The notes under the pieces were generated by a model, which made no database searches, was not told the origin of the DNA, and saw only the letters and a list, made by a program, of their open reading frames with translations. The position numbers were made by a program, and so were the translations under genes. Below, in pieces: positions 53,054-62,122 of a DNA stretch of 64,000 nt (within the stretch, counting starts at the first letter, position 1; each line of letters starts with the position of its first letter). Origin of the DNA: Amphibalanus amphitrite (Eukaryota; Arthropoda; Thecostraca; Balanomorpha; Balanidae); assembly GCF_019059575.1 (NCBI RefSeq), contig NW_024881869.1, positions 124,001 to 188,000 of the forward strand. The letters run 5' to 3'.

Positions 53054-55981
53054 GTCGATGCAATTCTAAACAAATGCTTAAGAAATTACCTAAACAGTAA
53101 GGTTTATTTCATTCAAATCAAACAAGTACAACCAAAGTCATGGTCGTTCAAAAATATAAAGATGCAACATTTTGTAAAAATTTGATGCCCTATATTTAGA
53201 AGACCTGTGGTCAGAATGTGCAAAAAACATCAATGTAATGTCCGGGGCGACACAGGAACTCGCTCACAAATTTATAATGAAATCGCTGATGGTAAGGTGC
53301 AAAACAGCTGATTTTTGTTCGATTTGACGTGGAATGCCCCTATACATACTCATCATTTTGATCTGTTTCATGCTGCACCCAGTCGGGAGTCGCTGACAGT
53401 TGAGCTCGCTGCACCCACCGGGCTGCGGGACGGCCTGCAGTGAAGTCCTGCAGCGGCACCCATATCTGCCCAGGGAGGCCATATAGGGACATTCCGACAG
53501 CCGAGTCCGTCCATTCAGACCAAGTCGGCCGCAGGAGACAGTGGCGCATCCGGCGACCCGAGAAACGTCGTGTCATATGTGACAGAAACACAGGCGGGAG
53601 TATTTTGAAGACTAGGAGTATTCCAACGCTGCGTTCAGCATCCGGATAATCAGCGATAATTGTCCGGGATCATCGGGATCATTCGGTGTTTTAGGCTGAC
53701 ACCATGCAAACCGACATGACAACGAAGTAAAAAAGCATTAATGAAGCAAAAGCAATCTAAAAATGTGACTTCTGCCTGGCAACGACAGGCACTGCAATAA
53801 CAAATTATTACCAGTGATCCCGGATAATTATTCCTCATTTCCCGGATGTCAAACGCACGCCAAGGCGTCCAATGTGCATAAGACCCACTTTATGCGTGCA
53901 GGTTAGAGCCAGTATGAGTATCTAAAACCCAAAGCCCACTGTCCAGTGACCGCAACCTCTGAAAAAGACAAGTCATAGTTCTTACGAACTGGAAGTTCAC
54001 GCGAACTAGTCCAATTCATCCAAACTGGGGCGGTTTCCCTGACCTGGTGCAGCTTCCCCCGAATTGGTGCAGTTTCCCTCGAACTGACGTGATGCGGTGT
54101 AAGGATACGATCGGTGCAGCCATTCGCATGGCTCAGCGCACCGCCTCACGGGGATCGGCGCGTCTTTGTGATTGCACGGAAGTCGATTCTTTCCATGAAA
54201 CGAGATAAAGCGGGTCTTCGATGTTTGGGTGACGAGTCACAAAAGTATGCTTATGTTTTTGGACTGAACATTCAGGAAACATGCTATTATGCACCAAGAA
54301 TAATACACTTCCAATTATGCACATTTCTCCGTCAAGGTTTCTGGCCGTACAGGACAAATCGACACCTCGCGGGCATCAAATCATATACGAACAGGAAAGA
54401 CCGACCATCTGTGTAATTACGAGACGAGTAAGCCGTACGGCCGTACCATTATCGATGTTTTTTTATTCATTTAGTCGGACCTCTCTCCAACGGGCTCTTG
54501 TCCCAATTATAGGAGAGAGCACCCAGGGCACCTACTCCTCCTCCTCGTCCTCACAGTGTATATAAATACAGTGGCGGCAAATGCGCTTGGTCACGTGACC
54601 AAATCTGCACGTGCGGTTGTGGCGAGGGCACTTCCCGAAACTCTGGTGCCAACGGCCTCGCGGCGCCCATAGAGAATACATGGGGCCTTTTCTTTTCAGA
54701 CCTATCGTGTCTAAACCAAGCCATTTAGTGCAAGGATACGACTGGTTTGAGATTCAGTAGTCTTTTGGCTATAAGTCGGCATAAGAAACATATTTTTATC
54801 GGCAAAATTCGCAAAGTACCAGGTGGTTTTCCGATACCCTGCACGCCTCCTAACCCCCGGCGGCCGACCGGAGAGTCAGTAGCGCTCCACTCACGACTTT
54901 TGGCGATAGCTCAAAACACCTTACAGCTAGAGGGCTGCTATTTGGCACACCTTATCTTTGCTTCCATACGCATCTTTGGAAACCAATTGCATTTCCGTCT
55001 CAGGTCAGATCACTGACTTATGACGTCACACGTGAACCTCTGCAATAGTTCCAAAATACCGAAACTTCGCAATGCCCTCGGTGCCAGAGGAGCTGTCACA
55101 GCGAGATGATACTTACAGGACCTAGTATCCTCTAGGAGTCTCAAAACTTGTATATCTCGGATTTCTCCTAGAGTTCATATGAGGTCAGGCCGATCGCGTG
55201 ACGTCACCATTACAAGTCAATGGGGAAAATATGGAAACTGTAATTTTGACGCCGAGAATGATCTAAACCTAGCTCAAGCACATGGAATCGCAATTTCATG
55301 CAATTCTTGCAATGTCCAATGCTTCACTTTTGCATCTTTAACGTAGCGTGACGTCATTCATGACGTCACAAAGGTCACAAGTTTTTTCGTCAATAACTCC
55401 TGACAAAATTGAACTGGCAAGTCGGAAAAGTCGCTAATAGACTCGGGAAGACCTACCGAATCGAATGATATACGATATGACCTCCTCCGACCAAGTTCGT
55501 GACCTGAGTGCCTCTGACCTGGCTTTGACCCGATGTGAGCACCTTATGTTGACCCCACCCAAACAAAAGTGTACCATTTTGACGCACCGGAGCATGACAA
55601 ACATGATGGTACTAAAATCGCGACTCTGCGCCGTTTTTTTCGGCAAAGTTATTTTTCAAAACCCAAAATCGTATTTTGGCCCTCGGGGCACTTGACCTGA
55701 CCCTCAGAGGCCACCAGTTGACCTGAGACTTTTTAACCGTGCATCAATCGCTGCGTCCCCGGTCCCGTAACGGCACACATGCTTGTTTTTCACGCGAGGC
55801 TAGCTCAATTAGGGCGAGGGAGTCGTACCCGCCCACTCTCGCGGCGGGGGCGTAGGTATGTGGTATGTAAAAAAAAAAAACTAAGAAGTCTGGTGATGAT
55901 TGATGCAAGATTCTTACAGATAATGGTAGATGAAGGATAAGTGAAACAAATTTGCAGCCCTCAGTAGCATTGATTTATGCA
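53054..55981. other. No gene recognised
   Basis: 53054-54700 is mixed sequence with short open frames. 54740-55770 resembles clan interiors: GTGACGTCAC and AGGTCAG motifs and the GCGAGGGAGT/CTCTCGCGGC pair near 55820-55845, but no clean TTAA-bounded ends were found. Confidence 0.45.
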
Positions 55982-55983
55982 TT

Positions 55984-56848
55984 AAAGGTAGTGTGCCAGC
56001 TTTCTTGGACCGTATGGAGTTAATGGCCCAGATAAGGAGAACCGGATTTTTAGAACTTATCCATACCTTCAAAACTCATGGAAACGTCTTAAATTCTTCA
56101 AATTTTGAGTACCCCAGTGCGAAATTCGCCCCGACGGGTTGTCGGTCGTACCCCAACCACATTTCACACCACTATGAACAATAAATGCACACACTGAAAT
56201 CGCTATTACCGATATGCTCATCCAATCAAGTTTCGATAAACCCGTTCATCATCAGCTCCTGCGGTTTCGAACACGCCTGTTAGTTGGCTTCTGATGCTCG
56301 TCGAGGTCGGAATTTCCAAATACGCGTGGTGCGTCGGGCCGCGCGCTCTGACTTCGGCCAAGAAAAATGCGTCAGCTGATCATTGCCATTTCTGCCACTT
56401 GCGTGTGGTGAAATGGGGTCATAACTTATAAGACGGCTTTTTCATATCAATTATTTTACATAAAATCATATTTCAAACCATAAATAATGTTCGACAGCCA
56501 AATAAAAGAAACAATACCAATACGGGCTTACAGTTTAAGGCTCGACATTGTGTTGTCTACGATTAGACAGCTGATAACTCATTCCCGTACGTCGTATGGT
56601 CGTAACACTATTATGACCTTTGCTTATTGTCACAAGTGCGCCGCATTCGCGATTGTTGCCCGACGCCTGTTTGCAGGTGAGCCCACTACAGTTGTTATAC
56701 ATATCTAAAAACCGATAAACTTTTAGGCGAAAAAGGCACTATTCCAGGCCCATTTTTGATTTTTTTTTGCGATATTAGGTAAAAACAGAAGCTTCTTATC
56801 CTAGGAAAAATAAAATGGGAAATCTTTCAAAGGTGGCACACTACCTTT
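55984..56848. mobile_element. MITE with AAGGTAGTGTGCCA ends, TA/TTA target
   Basis: TTAAAGGTAGTGTGCCAGC at the left and GTGGCACACTACCTTTAA at the right are inverted repeats of about 18 bp enclosing about 0.86 kb. The TTAAAGG start resembles the nested element at 59419-59862. No coding region. Confidence 0.75.
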
Positions 56849-56862
56849 AAGAGTTATAAAAC

Positions 56863-57013
56863 CATAGGCGGCGGAACGGGGAGGGCACCGGGGCACCGTG
56901 CCCCCTATAATTTTGGCATTTAAACATTAGCCCTATGGGCGTTGCATGGAAAGAATCGGACCGAAAGTCGGCAGTGCCCCCCCCCCCCCATTGAAGGTGT
57001 TCCGCCGCTACTG
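56863..57013. mobile_element. Short hAT MITE, 151 bp
   Basis: The ends are CATAGGCGGCGGAAC and GTTCCGCCGCTACTG, flanked by TATAAAAC and TATAGAAC (8 bp, one mismatch). It contains GGCACCGGGGCACCGTGCCCCC, again a G/C palindrome, and a C-run. It provides the empty site for the insertion in the copy at 59357-59949. Confidence 0.85.
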
Positions 57014-57021
57014 TATAGAAC

Positions 57022-59348
57022 AACTGTAAGCTGCAGGCTCAGCTCTTCAGTTTCTACCTATGCCTGCAAACACAATAAAATCAATGGAAGAGTAATAATA
57101 GATTAATTGCATTTTATTGATGCTATTCAAGTATCAATGGTAACTATGTAACCGATGATTCAATATTATTTGCACGGTATCATTTACCACCATGCGTCTA
57201 AATATTTAGTTTCTAAAATAATGCAGTAAAATAAGCTGCGCCAGGTCTGTCGACAAAATCTGGTGCCAACTCAAGGTCACACGGAAAATGTGGTCACGTG
57301 ACCAATGTCCGGCAGCTGCTCGTCCTATTCCCCCCCCCCCCCCCCCAGGCTACGGCTGAAGTGGAAGCCTACCCCACACCTGGTGACGCAGCCGGGGACG
57401 ACGCCCGCGGAACGGGCGGAACCGGGAAGATGTTATTCTTCTCTCATCTTATGGAACAAATTACAACCATTTTGTTTTCCAGAATTGAGATAGCATTAAG
57501 GCGGAATAAGCCATATGAGAGATAGAATCCCTTTCATATGACTCACCCCATGAAGTTACACTTCCATGTAACTCTAGAGGTGCCATGTAGCTCTGTGCGG
57601 TAACGTAGCCTCTCCTTAAGTCCCACTCATGATCGATGTCCATACTATATAACTGCAGGAGTTGGTTACGCTCACAAGCTTTGTCTGTCTCGTCGGCACA
57701 GCCAGGGTATATTGAGTGAACAGCTACCGCATACTGGAGTGACATCCGGTCCTATCCATATACATACAACGCTCCAGGATATAACCGCCATGCAAACGTC
57801 GTCAGTGAAGCGTGGCCGCGTGGCCGCGTGGCCTGGGCGTGCCACCGATCACGCGCCCTGTATGCATACCGGACGATTAACAGAACAGGATGAGCTCCCG
57901 TTCAACCTCGCGAGGCTGACCGGTAGCGCACCGGACAGGGCTGGGTCGGACATGACCCTCGACTACCACCGTGCCTGGCACCGGTACTGCTGCATAACGC
58001 AGGTGTATGCAGATCTATGGACAGTTGGACACGTCGTGTTCAACGCGTGGCCGTGGGATACTCGTGCAAGAGCTGGCCTGTGTGTATGTCGTTTGAATGT
58101 ATAAACTGCTTGACTGTAAAAATGTAAAAACTTGCTGCTGTTTGCGCACAAAAAAAAAAAACGCAAATTAATACGTGGAGGAAGCAGTTTGATACAAGGC
58201 GACCAATTTTATCAACTATTCTAAGGTAACCAGTGCATTATTTGAGATAAAACATTCACTGTGTCATGACCTAGCACTCTAAGTTTAGTCGCATTTCCTC
58301 AGCCCAAGTTATTCAAGACGCAGTATACTCACGTGCACGTGCAATGGAATCCACTCAAGTGCTATCATGCGATGTGTACATTGACGTCAATTCAGACGGT
58401 TGTCCTGTGCAAATACACGTATCGCGTCGCACATCTCAGGTATGCATTGAGTCAGGACGGAGCCGTAACGGACTTATGACATGATGATGTGATTTAGTAG
58501 CAAATGTAGTAAATCCACGTGGACGGTGTCATCTTTTCAATCGCAATGTAGGTATGTTATCTGTTTGAATGAGTTCTAGTGGTTTATATTTCTCGGGCTT
58601 CGTTTCAGATATCTGTTTCTTCCGAACCCAAACACTTTGAATCGCATTTCCCATCTTATTCCATATTTATTCTTTTTGGGAAAGGCGGGGATATACCATA
58701 TATATGACCTCATACTTGGCGCCTCCTTTTGATGCACAACTCTATCCCCATAACTAAGTGGTAAGCAGCCACGCCACATCGTTCACACCACTGCGTGCCC
58801 GCCTGCCGCACCCCTCACAGTCCATCAGTTTGCACGGCGGACAACGCGGCACCAGCGGTTCCAAGAACCGATCCTGTTCCGGCCTTCCTCGCGGCTCCAC
58901 GAACCAGTGACGTCACGGCTGACGCCACCCAATCAGCACGGGAGCACGCCGCGGGGCCAGCTCGGGTGACCGAAGGGAGAAGAGGCGAGTGTTTTGGTCG
59001 TTACATCAGCACTGACTGCTGAGGGCGAGATTGGTCGTCTCGTCTGCGTCGGAATTGGCTCTGTTGCGATTTACTGAGTTGTATCGTAAGTGGGATCGGA
59101 TGTAAAATTGTCTCTTTTCCATGTTGTAATGTAATAAGTTAATAAGTGTCTAAGTGATCATATCGTAAATAAGATCGGGCGTAAAATCGTCTCTCTTGTG
59201 ACGTAGTAAATTCCCATATCGTAACTGTGCTCAGGTGGGTCTAAGCCGCCCAGCGGAAGCAGCTCATTAGTCTGCCAATTTTGAAGGACCACTAATGTAG
59301 TGACGCAACTCTGAGTCAAGTTTGGAGTTCCCAGAAAACCATTAATCC
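57022..59348. other. No gene recognised
   Basis: About 2.3 kb, including a C-run (57330-57346), a GC-rich stretch (58790-58990) and an imperfect local duplication of a GATCGG(A/G)(T/C)GTAAAAT(T/C)GTCTCT segment (59093-59115 and 59172-59194). The GGTCACGTGACC palindrome here (57291-57302) also occurs at 54589-54600, each beside a CTGGTGCCAAC motif. Confidence 0.5.
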
Positions 59349-59356
59349 TTACCGGC

Positions 59357-59949
59357 CATAGGCGGCGGAACGGGGAGGGCACCGGGGTACCGTGCCCCCC
59401 TTTGATTTTGGCATTTTAAAGGAAATAGTTCACTTTTAACATGGGATTTTGAACTGGAATAGCAGTTTCGTAGCTTGAGCTGAGACTAGCACAAATCAGG
59501 AGCTTTTACGGCTCAACGATCACCCTAGACGAAGATATTCCATTTCTCGTTCCGAAAAGAGTGCCTTGCAGAGGAATGTGTGCCTTGCACAGGAATGCAG
59601 CCACGTCATCGTCAGCCAATCAGCATGCTGCTTACAGCTAATGCAGCATGCGTAGGTTTGAACTACGCAATATGATTGGTCAACACGTAATAAGCTTCCG
59701 CGTCAAACATTATTTTACATAGAATATAGTTCGTCCTATATTAAAATAAAGAAAATAATTGTTTTTACAAAAAGGTTTTATTTTATTTTCTGATCATTTT
59801 GAGCATAAAAAATCGTAAATCCATAGCAAAATACTAATTTCAGGAAAGTGAACTGTTTCCTTTAACATTAGCCCTATGGGCGTTGCATGGAAAGAATGGG
59901 ACCAAAAGTCGGCGGTGCCCTCTTAATTGAAGGTGTTCCGCCGCTACTG
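59357..59949. mobile_element. hAT MITE interrupted by a TA-target MITE
   Basis: Same family as 56863-57013, flanked by TTACCGGC and TTACCTGC (8 bp, one mismatch). It matches the short copy on both sides of a 444-bp insertion (59419-59862). Confidence 0.86.
59419..59862. mobile_element. MITE, 444 bp, ends AAGGAAATAGTTCAC, TA target
   Basis: The ends AAGGAAATAGTTCAC and GTGAACTGTTTCCTT are flanked by TA (59417-59418; 59863-59864). The sister hAT copy shows the unoccupied site (ggcatttaaacattag, 56915-56930), confirming the insertion. No coding region; target and ends suggest a Tc1/mariner- or PIF-type element. Confidence 0.85.
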
Positions 59950-59957
59950 TTACCTGC

Positions 59958-60535
59958 TGTAGCCAGTTAAAGCTTGCGAGGATGCATGGCGTGGTACGTA
60001 CCGATGGAGTGTGTTTAGGTAAAACATGGAATTCAAACTAAAAACATTGAGTTCTGAAGCACTGACCAAGTCACAGATGGCCTTTCCCCCGAAACACCTT
60101 TGTTGATAACGGTCGTGCTAAATCACACTTCGCATAATCCATCATGACATCATTGTCTTGTCACTCAGCCGCAGACAGGTAACAAGAAGCCAGCCCAAAC
60201 CATCCAGAGATACGAACACTAACCAATTAGTTAGTTCCAGTCACAAACCTCAGACCTACTTGTCACTACACTGCGATGACTAACGATATACGAGTATTCT
60301 ATACATATGTGGTCAGAAAAAGTGGAGTGAACAAGAACGCTTGCTGGCACGGAATCCGGCACAATTGCTGGATAGTTACGGGACTTTGTCACCCAAGCTG
60401 ATGGTGATCGCCCACATAAAAATATTGAACATGTTGTACCTACATGGACTTTCCAGAAGACACAAGTACCTGAACAATTAGCTTCCCGAGTCATCAGAAA
60501 CCTTACTCATATTGTGTGTGGTGAGAATTATGAGA
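59958..60535. other. No gene seen
   Basis: About 580 bp without a recognisable feature. Confidence 0.5.
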
Positions 60536-61658
60536 CCCGCGCCGTGCTGGTGGTCTGAGTTTTCCGTGTCGTGCGGGAGGGGGCGTTCTCACACCACTTG
60601 TCTAACTCCGCTCCTGGGCCCTGTAGCGGCACGCGGTAAGCGGCATTCGAAATAGCATAAAAATGAAGATAATACTTGTCATTTTAAAGTCAGATCGAAG
60701 GTCAGGTCACCAGAGGTCATCGAAGAGCAAGAATGTTTCAACAATTTTCAAAAAAATCGGCGCATAGCTCGGGATCCAATAAAGCTACCCCCGAATAAAC
60801 TCATTATTCGATAGCCCGTTTACGCCTTTTCTGTACATATGTGTCCTCAGATTTGACCTCAGGTTCAGAGCGTCCAGAGGGCAAAAACTCTAAAAATAGT
60901 TATTAAAAACTGTTTTCTGTAATAACTTTTGACTTAAGAGAGTCACGACATTATTTTTGCCAGCATCGTGTTACTCCCATCGAGACGCGTTGAATGAACT
61001 ATAATTTGATCTTGAAAGGTCATTTTAAAAATTAGACCCCAGGCTAGGGTACCTGAGCGGAAAACATGTTGAATATCAGTGTTATCAGTGTTTTCACCGC
61101 TTTAGCCTGTCTCTATCAAAAGTCAAACGTTATTTGTCAAAAACCTGCTGGGGACCTGTCATGACCTGAGATGACCTCAGAGGCACAGAGGGGTGACGGG
61201 TGCTATTCCCGATTCAGTGTGTCATGTTTATCTGTAAGCCGATGTTTGAGAATGTTTAGAACGACGTCCGTCAAAAAGGGGCGCATTTCAATTTTTTCTC
61301 ATTGACTTATAATGGAGATGTGGCAAAACTGACCTGACCCTAGGTCACCGATATCAAAATTCCGAGACATTCATTTTATAAATATTGTCACTCTTATCAG
61401 TCGCTGAAAGTTTCAAAGCGATCGTTCATTCGGTGTACAGCGAGCATTGCAAAGTTTTATGAGTTAAGGTCACTTGACGTGACCTGGTGACCTGACCTTG
61501 AACGACCTAGGTCTGATATTTCACGACGTGTACAGAAAAGATGCATGAACAGGTGTGCAAAAAAATGGCGGCGCTGTGCCCCGCTGTTTGTGAGATATTC
61601 GCAAAACCTGAGAGGGGGGGGGGATCGTAAAACCACCTCTTCCCCAGCACGGCGCGGG
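60536..61658. mobile_element. TTAA-clan element, second family, one target site decayed
   Basis: The ends are CCCGCGCCGTGCTGG and CCCAGCACGGCGCGGG; TTAA is present on the right (61659-61662) but the left flank reads TTATGAGA. It matches 35408-36594 throughout (for example CTAACTCCGCTCCTGGGCC, GTAGCGGCACGCGGTAAGCGGC), with a degraded right hairpin at 61612-61645. Confidence 0.82.
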
Positions 61659-61662
61659 TTAA

Positions 61663-62093
61663 GCTACGGGCGCGTTGTAAAAGAAAATTACAAAGGTACA
61701 TACATACTAAACGCAGCATAATCCTGGTCAAAGCAATATCAACGTTGAATGTTATATGTAAAGATGGCTTGATGTTTGCTCATTATTTTGGCTGGCGCTC
61801 GGTTGTATATTTGGGTTAGTTACCGTCCTCAAGTCGGTTCATCTTTGCGCTAATTCGATCGTCGCGACGATTAAACATTTGTGTTGTATATTTGGGTGCC
61901 CATGGGTAATGGGTATGCATGCACTTCTGTAGGATATAGCAGCCAAAGTGGCTAGGATGAATCGGTAAGTATTCGGTATTTAACTAATACTACAAACACG
62001 TTGAGTGCATAGCGATCACTGCTCATATATTTGTCCGACCGAGCATAGCATTAAAACTAGATAGCACGTGCTAATTCAACACATAATCCTTCA
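61663..62093 (-). mobile_element. Probable 3' LTR region of the Ty3/gypsy element
   Basis: Downstream (minus strand) of the gypsy pol stop there is a polypurine tract (complement of CCCCCTTCCCCTT, 62096-62108) followed by TG at 62093, the expected start of a 3' LTR. The far end of the LTR cannot be fixed because the partner LTR is outside the window; the nearest other boundary is the TTAA of the element ending at 61658. Confidence 0.5.
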
Positions 62094-62122
62094 TGCCCCC
62101 TTCCCCTTCATGCGACCCTACT

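Noticed and set aside
55790-55860. Short A-box-like TAGCTCAATTAGG suggesting a tRNA
   Set aside because: No B box or T-arm follows and no cloverleaf forms.
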